From the NCBI GenBank assembly GCA_002309695.1, contig DBXV01000023.1:5852-69851 (forward strand): 64,000 nucleotides of DNA, in the 5' to 3' direction. Below the pieces are notes generated by a model, which saw nothing but the letters and a program-made list of their open reading frames with translations, was not told the origin of the DNA and made no database searches. Position 1 is the stretch's first letter; every line of letters begins with the position of its first letter. Positions 24,986 through 32,932 of this stretch are shown piece by piece. This stretch comes from Myxococcales bacterium UBA1203. Lineage in GTDB: Bacteria > Myxococcota > Myxococcia > Myxococcales > UBA5297. Both the position numbers and the translations under genes were made by a program.

Positions 24986-26295
24986 TGCGCCTTGTCGAGA
25001 GCGGAAGCGCGGCAGCAGACGAGGACCATGTCCGTCAGGTTGGTGCCGCTGGCAAAGGCCGGGAGCCCAAGCCCCAGGCGGCGCAGGCAGGGCGACGCAT
25101 CGAATCTGTCCAGCGCCTCCGGCACATTTTCGCCCATCGCAGAAGCCAGAGCCGCCGTCGTTCCGTCAGCCACGGCGCCTGCCAGATCCGTCGGTCCGTC
25201 GCGGCCGTCACTGCCCGCACACAGAATCGCCACATCGAGCCCGGCCAATTCGAGGGCGAGCCGGAGGGCCAGCGTCTGCATTCTGCCGCCCTCGCCGCAT
25301 TTCTCCGGCACATCCAGCGACGGCTCCCCCACTGCGATGAGCACCACCGGACCGGCATTGCCCGCGGCCGAGAGTTCCTCACGGACCGCGCCGCACATCA
25401 GGTCCGTCAGCGCCTGCAAATTTCCCTGAAAAGACGAGGCGGCGACGCGCGCGCTCATCCCTGACTTCGCCGCTCTGTCCATGGCGGCAGAAGCCAGCGC
25501 AGCCGGGTCCGCCAGAACGTGATGACGGATGCGCAGCAGCCTCCTTTCGCCGGGCTTGGGCGTCTCTTCGAGCTTTCCCGCCGCGCCCTGAGTCAGATGC
25601 ACAATGACCTGCGCCGGAATCTGCCCCGCGGGCAGACGGGAAACGACTTCGAGCGCATCGGCAAAAGTCGTCGGATCGGGCATCACGGGCCCGGAAGCCA
25701 GAGCCGACAAATCGCCGGAAGGAATGTCGCTGAGCATCAGCGCGGCAATCCGCCCAGATCTGCACCTGGCCGCCAGCCGCCCGCCGCCCAGCTGAGTGAT
25801 GTGCTTGCGGACCGCGTTCACTTCACTGATGGAGGCGCCGCTCTTCAAAAGCGCATCTGTCGTCCGCGCCACGTCGCCGTGGGTCAGACCATCGGCAGGC
25901 AGTGACGCAAGCGACGAACCGCCGCCGCTGAGCAGAAACAGCGACATCTCCTCGGGACGGGCCTCGTCCACCGCCCTGAGCAGCGCCTCGCCCGCTGCCG
26001 CGCTCGCGTCATTTGGGATCGGATGGCCGCCGACCATGAGCGTGAACCCGCGGGGAACAGCGATTCTCTCGTGCGAGACGACCAGCCCGGAATGCTGCGC
26101 GCGCAGAGCCTCACTGGCCCCGAAGGCCATGGCTGCGGCGGCTTTTCCAAGAGCAAAGACGCGCACATGAAGCGCCGGAATCGGCATCCGCCTGAGCGAC
26201 TCGCGCACCAGCGTCCTGCCGGAAAGAGCCGCCAGCGTCTCGCGCCACAGAGATTTCAGCGCATCGGCGGCTCGGCGGCTCGTCAGCGCCTTCAT
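24982..26295 (-). CDS. Glycerate 2-kinase (MOFRL/GckA family)
   Basis: 437-residue class II glycerate kinase that phosphorylates D-glycerate to 2-phosphoglycerate. Family marks are ALGKAAAAMAFGA, VGGHPIPNDAS, LFLLSGGGSSLASLP, VRKHITQLGGGRLA, LSDIPSGDLSALASGPVMPD, and the C-terminal MOFRL domain with GSDGRDGPTDLAGAV and SGTNLTDMVLV. It overlaps the upstream DtxR/FeoA gene by ATGA (26292-26295) and the downstream barrel gene by four bases, so all three are translationally linked. Coupling of a glycerate kinase to a metal-dependent regulator is unexpected. Confidence 0.92.
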   Translation of the reverse strand: MKALTSRRAADALKSLWRETLAALSGRTLVRESLRRMPIPALHVRVFALGKAAAAMAFGASEALRAQHSGLVVSHERIAVPRGFTLMVGGHPIPNDASAAAGEALLRAVDEARPEEMSLFLLSGGGSSLASLPADGLTHGDVARTTDALLKSGASISEVNAVRKHITQLGGGRLAARCRSGRIAALMLSDIPSGDLSALASGPVMPDPTTFADALEVVSRLPAGQIPAQVIVHLTQGAAGKLEETPKPGERRLLRIRHHVLADPAALASAAMDRAAKSGMSARVAASSFQGNLQALTDLMCGAVREELSAAGNAGPVVLIAVGEPSLDVPEKCGEGGRMQTLALRLALELAGLDVAILCAGSDGRDGPTDLAGAVADGTTAALASAMGENVPEALDRFDASPCLRRLGLGLPAFASGTNLTDMVLVCCRASALDKAQ

Positions 26296-27161
26296 CCTTC
26301 GTTCGCCGATTCTTCGGGCAGCATGAGAACCGTCTCCGCCTCAGCACGGCGCAGCGCCACCTGCGAGCCCAGGCAGCGAATCCAGACGGGATCTCCGCCG
26401 GGACCGAAGCGGCTGACCTCAACCAGCGCGTTGGGCAAAAGCCCCATGTCCAGCATCCGCTGACGAATGGCGCCGTGAGAAACGATGTTGGCGACCCGCG
26501 CGCTCTCCCCGGGCCTGAGCGCCGTCAGAGGGCGTGTCGGATGGCTCGAAGGCGCTGGATGGCAGAGCGCGCAGTGGTCAATTGCCTTGGGAGACGGTCC
26601 CTCTTCCTGGACAGCGGGCGATTCACCATGGCGCCTGGGGCAGGTGTGGAAGCGCTCAATGACGTTCCCTACCTCTGGACACGACCCCAGGAACTCAAAG
26701 AAGCGCACCAGCTGATTCATGCCCTTATCCGTCAGGCTGTGCTCCATGGCGCACGCCTGGGCGTCGGCCTCATCGGCTGGCAGCTGCAGAACCTCGGCAA
26801 AAAAGCGGCAGAGCATCTTGTGCCGCGACAGCATTTTGCGGCCGATGGACAGGCCGGAATCCGTGAGGGCGATGGTCCCCCGGCGCTCGTAGCGGAGGTG
26901 CCCCAGGTCGGCCAGCTTGCCCAGCGCCACGGAGACGGAGGCCGCCTTGACCGAGCGGGCGCTGGCGATGTCCTTGACCCGCACTTTGCCGCCCGACTGA
27001 GACAGCTCGTAAATCGTCTCCAGATAGTCTTCGAGAGAAGTGGAAAGCCCGGCGTCTGCGGCGTGGTCCGCGGGAGGCATACCCTCCGAAGGGATTTTCT
27101 CCGAATCTGCCGCCAAATTCTCCGAGGACGCGCTGTGCTCCAGAAAAGGGAAAAGTCTCAT
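26292..27161 (-). CDS. DtxR/MntR-family metalloregulator with C-terminal FeoA-like domain
   Basis: 289 residues. After a nonconserved N-terminal segment, residues about 40-100 form the winged helix (SLEDYLETIYELSQSGGKVRVKDIASARSVKAASVSVALGKLADLGHL). The dimerisation/metal region follows (SRHKMLCRFFAEVLQLPADEADAQACAMEHSLT) and the C-terminal SH3-like FeoA domain (LRPGESARVANIVSHGAIRQRMLDMGLLPNALVEV). The linker carries Cys/His (CPRRHGE, CALCH), an addition to the standard regulator. Such proteins repress iron or manganese uptake. The start at 27161 lies at the predicted transcription start, so the mRNA may be leaderless; ATG at 27080 (GGAGG close upstream) is the alternative. Confidence 0.88.
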   Translation of the reverse strand: MRLFPFLEHSASSENLAADSEKIPSEGMPPADHAADAGLSTSLEDYLETIYELSQSGGKVRVKDIASARSVKAASVSVALGKLADLGHLRYERRGTIALTDSGLSIGRKMLSRHKMLCRFFAEVLQLPADEADAQACAMEHSLTDKGMNQLVRFFEFLGSCPEVGNVIERFHTCPRRHGESPAVQEEGPSPKAIDHCALCHPAPSSHPTRPLTALRPGESARVANIVSHGAIRQRMLDMGLLPNALVEVSRFGPGGDPVWIRCLGSQVALRRAEAETVLMLPEESANEG

Positions 27162-27170
27162 GGGCGCGCG

Positions 27171-27199
27171 CCCCTAGCCACGCCAATCCGGCGCCGCAA
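27171..27199 (-). promoter_or_regulatory. Putative promoter of the DtxR/FeoA operon
   Basis: Minus strand TTGCGG (27199-27194), 17-bp spacer, TAGGGG (27176-27171), then CGCGCGC and the ATG at 27161, within 10 bases. Confidence 0.5.
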
Positions 27200-27264
27200 G
27201 AGGCTTTCTCACTCAGCGCGCCAGCCGCCCGTTCCGCCCTTTGGCCCACAACCCGAATCGGCCG

Positions 27265-27293
27265 TTGACCCCGGATTTTTCCCGGACTAGGCG
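27265..27293 (+). promoter_or_regulatory. Putative promoter of the 27434 lipoprotein gene
   Basis: TTGACC (27265-27270), exact 17-bp spacer, TAGGCG (27288-27293) followed by CGCC. It implies a leader of about 130 bases. Confidence 0.5.
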
Positions 27294-27433
27294 CGCCCGC
27301 TGCGTCGAGTTCGAGTCCGCCTTCCCAAGGGTTACAGCTGTCCAGAACTGACGCATGTTCACACCCATTCATTTCACTGACCGGCAGCTTCGCCCCAGGA
27401 TGGGGCCGCCTGCCGGCTGGAAAGGAAACGCAA

Positions 27434-28240
27434 ATGACTCGCTTCTCCAAAATCCTGACGGTCCTGGCTCTGGCCATGGCCTTCGTTTTCAGTTTCGCTT
27501 CCTGCACCGTCTCCACCACCAAGGGAGACCTGACCCTGAAACTCCGCTGCGAAAGCACCGTCAACGGCAGCGTTCAGTACATCCCCTGCCTCGATGTCGC
27601 CGGAACCGATTCCGCCCGCGTTTACCTCTACGACGAGTCCGGCTACTCCCTCTACGGGACGGAAGGCGTCACGCTCTTCTTTGAGAACGGCACCAGCGAC
27701 ATTCGTTTCGACGACCTCGAAGAGGGCCGTTACAGCTATAAGGTCTATATCTATGGCCACGACGGCAGCGTGATGTATCAGAATGAAGGTGAAAGCGAGA
27801 CCGGCATTTATTGGCTGGATGTGATTGCTGATCAAAACAATGTCTATGACATTTACAGCTATTACAATGAGCCCGCGACCACCGGCTCGCTGTCCCTCCG
27901 ACTGGCCAACTTAAGAACTCTGGGCCTCTATGCCGGGGACATCGGCTATGTCTTCTGGGCCGTTTATGATTCAAATGATAATGTCGTCTGCGAGGGCAAG
28001 AAGCTCGCGGGTCAGCTCACCAACGACACCATTACCTGCCCGACTGAGCTGTATGCCGGCCTCTATTCCTATGAAATCTATGTGACCGACAGCTTCTCCA
28101 ATGCGACTGATGCCGCAGGAGCGTGGGCTGACACCGTGCACCTGAAGGCCTACAACAACACCAGGACCCCTGCTTACCTCCTTGATGTCCGTGCCGGTGA
28201 GGACAATGTCTTCGACATCATTCTGGGGCTGTATCCGTAA
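27434..28240 (+). CDS. Lipoprotein of unknown function with duplicated beta domain
   Basis: 268 residues with a lipoprotein signal (ILTVLALAMAFVFSFASC) preceded by GGAAAGGAAACG. The mature part looks like two related beta-sandwich units: each has a GDLTL or GSLSLRL opening, a YLYDESGYSLYG / WAVYDSNDNVV strand pair, an EEGRYSYKVYIYGHDG / YAGLYSYEIYVTDSF stretch and a closing WLDVIADQNNVYDIYSYY / YLLDVRAGEDNVFDIILGLYP. The repeat is seen by eye. No enzyme motif is present. It has its own promoter and a strong terminator. Confidence 0.8.
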   Translation: MTRFSKILTVLALAMAFVFSFASCTVSTTKGDLTLKLRCESTVNGSVQYIPCLDVAGTDSARVYLYDESGYSLYGTEGVTLFFENGTSDIRFDDLEEGRYSYKVYIYGHDGSVMYQNEGESETGIYWLDVIADQNNVYDIYSYYNEPATTGSLSLRLANLRTLGLYAGDIGYVFWAVYDSNDNVVCEGKKLAGQLTNDTITCPTELYAGLYSYEIYVTDSFSNATDAAGAWADTVHLKAYNNTRTPAYLLDVRAGEDNVFDIILGLYP

Positions 28241-28270
28241 TTCGCCTGAGCTGATTGATTGACGTATTTG

Positions 28271-28310
28271 AAAAAGCCCGTCCGGTGAAATGCCGGACGG
28301 GCTTTTTTAT
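28271..28310 (+). terminator. Terminator of the 27434 lipoprotein gene
   Basis: AAAAAGCCCGTCCGG (28271-28285) / CCGGACGGGCTTTTTT (28293-28308); long stem, works in either direction. Confidence 0.9.
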
Positions 28311-28564
28311 TTTGATTATACATTAAGCGTCCCCTTTATTTCTAAAATATATTGTATTTCTAAAAAACCATATATGGCCGCCCAAAATAAAACCCTCTCC
28401 AGCGCCGCCGAAGGCGATGACTGAAAGGGTGATTCTCCCGGGCGATTCCCCCCATTTTTTCCTTTGAAGAGCTTCTGATTTCGGACAAAAGGCGCGCTTT
28501 TTTGGGGGCCCATTCCATTTGTCCGGCCGCAAACGCCGGCGCCTTTCTTCCGCTGTTCTTCGCC
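28311..28564 (+). other. Intergenic region, AT-rich then mixed; no gene seen
   Basis: The first 60 bases are AT-rich (ATATATTGTATTTC) and the rest has G and T runs. No ribosome site or coding pattern is convincing on either strand. It presumably holds the promoter of the following gene. Confidence 0.5.
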
Positions 28565-30649
28565 ATGTCCGATCCAACAAAACAATTCGACTATCAGGCG
28601 CAGCCATTCTGGGACGAGGAGGGCAACTACTTTCCCCCCGGATTTGATCCCCAGACGGGCGAATGGACCGACCAGGCATTTGCCGATGCCTACGCACAGG
28701 GATTCGTCTGGGACGCCGCCTCGCAGCAGTGGGTGCAGGCGCCCGGGCAGCAGGCTTTTTCCGGAGAGGACGCCGGCCTCCAGGCTGCGGATTTGTTCGG
28801 GGAATCAGTCCAGGAGCCCTCCGAGAGGGAGCATGCCGCCGCGCTGGATGCACGCTGTGCGGAAGAGGCCAAACAGCTCGAAGAGGCCATTGGACGCGTT
28901 CTGAAAGAAGAGAACGGGGATGAGGACGAGGACAGGCTGTCTGAGCGGACGGCACAGGCGGCTTCCGACATTCGGGCGCTCCTCGATTCCGTGGCCCGGG
29001 GCGGCGACGAAACGACTGTCCTGACGGCGGCAGTTCCGGACGCGCTGGCAGCGGAGGTCACGTCTCTGGTGCGCACGGCGATGCCCGCTGCCCCGGAGCA
29101 GCTGCGGACGGTTCTCACCGCTGAAACGGATGAAGCCATCCGGCACGCTGAACAGGCCGAGTCTCTCGATGCATCGGAGGAAGCGCCCCCGCCCCTCTAT
29201 TTCATCCGGAAATCGGATTTGGCGCCGCGTCCCGACCAGCTTCTGAATGACCCTGAATTCTGGGCCCTGGCCGCTCAGCTGGACCAGCTGCAGGATGACA
29301 GGCCGCGTCTGAAACAGGATGGCGAAGACGCCACGGATGATGCCGCTGCGCCCTATTCGCTGCCCGCCGCCAACGAAAATGAAGAGGACCTCCAGGGCGC
29401 TCTCAGCCTGAAAAATGGCCTGCCCCTGCCTCTGGACTTTGACGGCGAAAGCCCTGCGCCCGGCACCGCGCGCATACTGGACACCGACGAGTTCTCTCTG
29501 CCGACATCGCTTCAGAGCTTTATTCGCGCAGACAACGTGCTGCGGGCTGTGGCGCCTCAGTGCCTCGACCTGGACATCTACCTGCCGCTGGATGACCCCC
29601 GCCCGGAAACGCTACTCGTCGATGGATGCCGCGTGGGACCTGACGGAAAGCCCGATGCGTCCAACCGGCCGTCCGCGCCTGCCGATGTGGAACATGCTTC
29701 CGCGCTTCCGGCCATCCAGGTGCGGCGCCTCACGCCCAATCCTTTCCACACCAACAGGCCCGGCTCTGAGCCGCCTGTGGTCAGGCGTCCCAACAGTGCG
29801 CCTCCCAGAGAAGAAAACTCGAACGAGGCATCACCCCTGCCCTCCGAATTTCAGATGCCTTCGGTCCGTGTGCGGCTCAAAAAACCGGCCACGGACGGGA
29901 CAGCCGCTTCATCATCTCAGCAGCGGCGTCTGGGCACCGGAGGGGCATTCATCGACGTGGTGACGCCCGCGGATATTCCTTCCGATGACATCGAGCTGGC
30001 GCTCACGTCCGCATGCCGCAGGCAAAGCAAGCCGCCGCATGCCGCCGAAACAGAGTCGCATCCGCAGAATCCTCTGGGAAAGACGAGTTCGAGCCTGCCG
30101 CCCATCGTCCGGCCTGCGCCCACCTCGCGCCTGGCCAACATCTCGCCGCTGCCGGGGCCCCATTTCTTCAGCAAAAACTCGCCCGGACTGGTCAAGCCCA
30201 TCCCCGGAAACGGCCGCCAGCAGCTCTCGCAAAAGCCGTCGGCCGCCGTCCCGGTCTCGTCCAAGCCCATCAAGCTCAACGGCACCTACACGGTCCTCTG
30301 CCGCCTGATGACCGGGAACAGGACCATTTCGGGCCGCCTGCACAACCCGACGCTGACGGCGCCCTCCCTCACCATCGAGGTGTCGCCCACCGCCCAAAAA
30401 GTCGAACTGAAGACGAAGGAAATTCAGACGATTTTCTTCCAGCGGCCCAATTCCGACACCTTCCGCCCATCGGGCAGAAAAGCGCGGCTGATTTTCCACG
30501 GCGGCACCCAGCGGACGGGTTTTCTGCCCATCTACGATCCCCATGCCATCGGCTTCATATTCTTCCCTCTCGAGAGCGAGCAGACGCGCTACGGCTACTG
30601 GTTTGTTTACCGGCAGGCAGTGGCCTCCATCGACTTCGTTGACGGCTGA
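28565..30649 (+). CDS. Large hypothetical protein with C-terminal DUF6982/PilZ-like beta domain
   Basis: About 694 residues, no signal peptide. ATG at 28565 (MSDPTKQFDYQAQPF) is preferred to an upstream TTG; no clear ribosome site. The N-terminal 35 residues contain two Trp/Tyr-rich short repeats (WDEEGNYFPPGFDPQTGEWTDQ, WDAASQQWVQ). A long acidic and Pro-rich low-complexity region follows (about 50-560). The last about 130 residues are a compact beta domain (GTYTVLCRLMTGNRTISGRLHNPTL, VELKTKEIQTIFFQR, KARLIFHGGTQRTGFLPIYDP, GFIFFPLESEQTRYGYWFVYRQAVASIDF) resembling domains in myxobacterial PilZ-associated proteins. A ligand or protein-binding adaptor role is speculation. Confidence 0.7.
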   Translation: MSDPTKQFDYQAQPFWDEEGNYFPPGFDPQTGEWTDQAFADAYAQGFVWDAASQQWVQAPGQQAFSGEDAGLQAADLFGESVQEPSEREHAAALDARCAEEAKQLEEAIGRVLKEENGDEDEDRLSERTAQAASDIRALLDSVARGGDETTVLTAAVPDALAAEVTSLVRTAMPAAPEQLRTVLTAETDEAIRHAEQAESLDASEEAPPPLYFIRKSDLAPRPDQLLNDPEFWALAAQLDQLQDDRPRLKQDGEDATDDAAAPYSLPAANENEEDLQGALSLKNGLPLPLDFDGESPAPGTARILDTDEFSLPTSLQSFIRADNVLRAVAPQCLDLDIYLPLDDPRPETLLVDGCRVGPDGKPDASNRPSAPADVEHASALPAIQVRRLTPNPFHTNRPGSEPPVVRRPNSAPPREENSNEASPLPSEFQMPSVRVRLKKPATDGTAASSSQQRRLGTGGAFIDVVTPADIPSDDIELALTSACRRQSKPPHAAETESHPQNPLGKTSSSLPPIVRPAPTSRLANISPLPGPHFFSKNSPGLVKPIPGNGRQQLSQKPSAAVPVSSKPIKLNGTYTVLCRLMTGNRTISGRLHNPTLTAPSLTIEVSPTAQKVELKTKEIQTIFFQRPNSDTFRPSGRKARLIFHGGTQRTGFLPIYDPHAIGFIFFPLESEQTRYGYWFVYRQAVASIDFVDG

Positions 30650-30671
30650 TGGGCTGACGGATGGGCGACGA

Positions 30672-31118
30672 ATGACGAGACGCGGACCTCTCACTGCGCA
30701 GCTCTTTCATCTGCACCGCTGGCTTCCCGCCGCGCGCTCTCTCCTCATCCTCTGCGGCATCGCGGGGCTCTTCTGCTTTGAGGCTGCGTCCGCCATCGCC
30801 CGGCTTTCGGGCGGCAGCGTCACAGGCGGCGACGCGCACAGCGCCGTTTTTTCCGCGCCGGCCTCTGTCAGTCAGGATGACGCCGCCCGCCAGACCTCAG
30901 AGGTCAATATCCGGGAGCGTCTGGAACGCTTTGCCGCGCAGCAGGAGGGCCAGAATCCACGCAATCCGCCGCTGACTCTGGCTGTGCGGACACTTCCGGC
31001 GGTTCTGCCTCCGCTTCCGTGGGTGGCTTTCAGCGGCTGTCCCGATGCCGCCCGCCTCTTGCCCCTGGGGGCCATCGCCTTTCGGTCGCATCCGCCCCGA
31101 GCGCCGCCCCTTCTCTGA
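30672..31118 (+). CDS. Hypothetical single-span membrane protein
   Basis: 148 residues starting at ATG 30672, 22 bases after the preceding stop. One hydrophobic segment (LLILCGIAGLFCFEAASAIA, residues about 25-44) follows a basic N terminus. The remainder is Ala/Pro-rich and hydrophilic with a weak hydrophobic patch near the C terminus. I do not recognise it. Codon use matches neighbours and it is in line with the upstream gene, so it may be cotranscribed, but the reading frame is only moderately convincing. Confidence 0.45.
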   Translation: MTRRGPLTAQLFHLHRWLPAARSLLILCGIAGLFCFEAASAIARLSGGSVTGGDAHSAVFSAPASVSQDDAARQTSEVNIRERLERFAAQQEGQNPRNPPLTLAVRTLPAVLPPLPWVAFSGCPDAARLLPLGAIAFRSHPPRAPPLL

Positions 31119-31209
31119 ATGAGTCTCGATGCCCGCCGTCTGCCTCAGGTGCGTCACTCGCCTGACGACGGACTGCGGCTTTCAAAACCCGTTCAGGAAG
31201 GAGTGAGGC

Positions 31210-31365
31210 ATGTCCTCTCCAAACCAGAAGTCCAAGCAGGACGATTTGGCGAAAGACGGCACTCAGCAGCCATGCGTCGGCTTTGAATCAGGCCGCTCCA
31301 TTGCTGCCGTCATCGTCATCGTCGTCGTGTGCGCGGCCGCCTATGTGCTCAGCAAAATGATTTGA
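31210..31365 (+). CDS. Small (51-residue) single-pass membrane protein
   Basis: ATG 31210 is preceded by GGAAGGAG at optimal spacing. The product begins MSSPNQKSKQDDLAKDGT, then has one hydrophobic span (IAAVIVIVVVCAAAYVL) and ends KMI. A terminator follows 28 bases later. A strong ribosome site, a clean membrane span and the terminator support a real small gene. Function unknown; small single-span proteins often modulate larger membrane proteins. Confidence 0.7.
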   Translation: MSSPNQKSKQDDLAKDGTQQPCVGFESGRSIAAVIVIVVVCAAAYVLSKMI

Positions 31366-31393
31366 AGCACAGTGCCGCGCAGAAGCTGAACCG

Positions 31394-31429
31394 GGCAGGC
31401 AGGGCTCATCGCTCTGCCTGCCTTTTTTT
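31394..31429 (+). terminator. Terminator of the small membrane-protein gene
   Basis: GGCAGGCAGGGC (31394-31405) / GCTCTGCCTGCC (31411-31422) followed by seven T. Confidence 0.85.
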
Positions 31430-31435
31430 GCTCAC

Positions 31436-32812
31436 TCAGCGACGAAGCCTTCGCCGTTTCCGGCCAGACAGCACCGCCGCCGCAGAAAGCCATCCCCAGA
31501 GGGCCCACTCAGAAGCGCCGCCCGCGACGGAACAGCCGCCTGCCAGGCTCGACATGTCCCCGCCGCGCTGTCCTTCACCGCTCAAAGCCCCTGACGGCTG
31601 CTCAGCACTGCTGCCGCCGTCCGCCTGCTCCTCTGGCTCGGACGCTTCCTGCGCCGTCAGCTCCACGCTGCAGTCCCTTGTCTCCCCCGCCTCCGCCACA
31701 CAGGTCCTGGACACCGCGACATAACCCTGAGCGCTCACTTCGACGATATAGGTCCCCGCCTGAACGGTGAACGCCCAGGGCACCAGCCCCCGATAGACCG
31801 TCGAACCCACGCCGTTGAGGACGACTGTGGCGGGCGCGACCGTGTCCGCGCGATTGCCGTTTCGATAGACCACGCCCTGAAGGACGCCTGTCCCGGGAAG
31901 GGGCACAGAGCCGCCGTCCCAGTCATTCTCCTCACCGCTGCCGGCATCCTCGCCGCCGCTCTGCTGGGGCCGGGTCAGCTCCACGCTGCAGTCCGTGGCC
32001 GCGCCGGTGCGCACCTGACACGTCCGAAACCCAGAATTGTACCCGGAGGCGGAGGCCGTAACCCCATACGTTCCCGGCTCGACGCTGAATATCCACATGG
32101 CGCTGCCGCCGTAGAGGACCGACCCGACGCCCGAGACAGAAACAGTCGCCGGCGCGACCAGGTCGCTCGTGCTGCCGTTTTGATAGACGACGCCCTGGAG
32201 GCTGCCCTTGGTCGATGTGCGGGCGAGGCTGAAACTGCAGGTACTGGAGCTGCCGGCCGCGACGGAGCAGTTCTTCGTTCCCGTGTCATAACCAGCGGCC
32301 GTCCCGACGAGCGTATAAGTGCCCGCCGCCAGCGTGAGCGCAAAGCGGCCGTCGCCGGAGGTGTAAGCAGTCGCTCCGCCGGCCGAAATACTGGCCCCGG
32401 AGATGGCGGCGCCTGAATCGGCATCGGTCAGCAGCCCCGTTATCGTTCCAGTGGTTGGGACAGTCGAAGCGGGCTCAAGTCCAAACGAACACCACTTCTC
32501 CGGGAGGTCGGACGGCAGCGTGCATTGGGTGGAGCCTGCCTCGTAGCCGGCTGCGGATGCCGTCACTGTGTAAGTGCCCGCGGGAACCGTGAAGCGCCAA
32601 GCGCCGGCCGAGTCAGTGGTCACAGTGCTGCCATTGGCTTTGACGGTTGCCCCCGAGATGCGCGCGCTCGAATCCGTCCCGGCATACACAACGCCCCGGA
32701 TGTCCCCCGCCTCGGCGAACGTGGGGAACATTGTCAAAACGGACAGCGCCATTGCCGCCGCAAGGCTCGTCCGCGCGCCGGCATTCCTGCCGCTCCTCCT
32801 TTTCTTCATCAT
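31436..32812 (-). CDS. Secreted repeat protein with C-terminal MYXO-CTERM-like sorting signal
   Basis: 458 residues. Signal peptide (ARTSLAAAMALSVLTMFPTFAEA), then four tandem about 80-100-residue beta repeats of the carboxypeptidase-regulatory/Cna-B kind: GVVYAGTD..., GLLTDADSG..., GVVYQNGSTSDLVAPATV..., GVVYRNGNRADTVAPATV.... Each ends in GTYTVTASAAGY-like sequence and a Cys pair (for example CQVRTGAATDCSVELTR). After an acidic Ser/Gly linker come GGCS (Cys427), a hydrophobic stretch and RKRRRLRR at the end: the Cys-hydrophobic-Arg layout of MYXO-CTERM proteins, with 24 residues from Cys to the first Arg. It is likely processed and anchored at the cell surface. The repeats are closely shared with the two amidases upstream. 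Confidence 0.85.
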   Translation of the reverse strand: MMKKRRSGRNAGARTSLAAAMALSVLTMFPTFAEAGDIRGVVYAGTDSSARISGATVKANGSTVTTDSAGAWRFTVPAGTYTVTASAAGYEAGSTQCTLPSDLPEKWCSFGLEPASTVPTTGTITGLLTDADSGAAISGASISAGGATAYTSGDGRFALTLAAGTYTLVGTAAGYDTGTKNCSVAAGSSSTCSFSLARTSTKGSLQGVVYQNGSTSDLVAPATVSVSGVGSVLYGGSAMWIFSVEPGTYGVTASASGYNSGFRTCQVRTGAATDCSVELTRPQQSGGEDAGSGEENDWDGGSVPLPGTGVLQGVVYRNGNRADTVAPATVVLNGVGSTVYRGLVPWAFTVQAGTYIVEVSAQGYVAVSRTCVAEAGETRDCSVELTAQEASEPEEQADGGSSAEQPSGALSGEGQRGGDMSSLAGGCSVAGGASEWALWGWLSAAAVLSGRKRRRLRR

Positions 32813-32851
32813 CTCGCTCCCTTCCGCGCCTCACGCGCGCTCCGCCGCCGG

Positions 32852-32894
32852 ACAAAAAAATCCCCTCTCCAGGCTGTTGTCCGAAGAGGGGATT
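32852..32894 (-). terminator. Terminator of the first amidase gene
   Basis: AATCCCCTCT (32859-32868) / AGAGGGGATT (32885-32894); on the minus strand the stem continues into TTTTTTTG. Confidence 0.85.
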
Positions 32895-32932
32895 CACATC
32901 GGCTGATGCCGCCGCCCGATTCAGCTGCGGCT

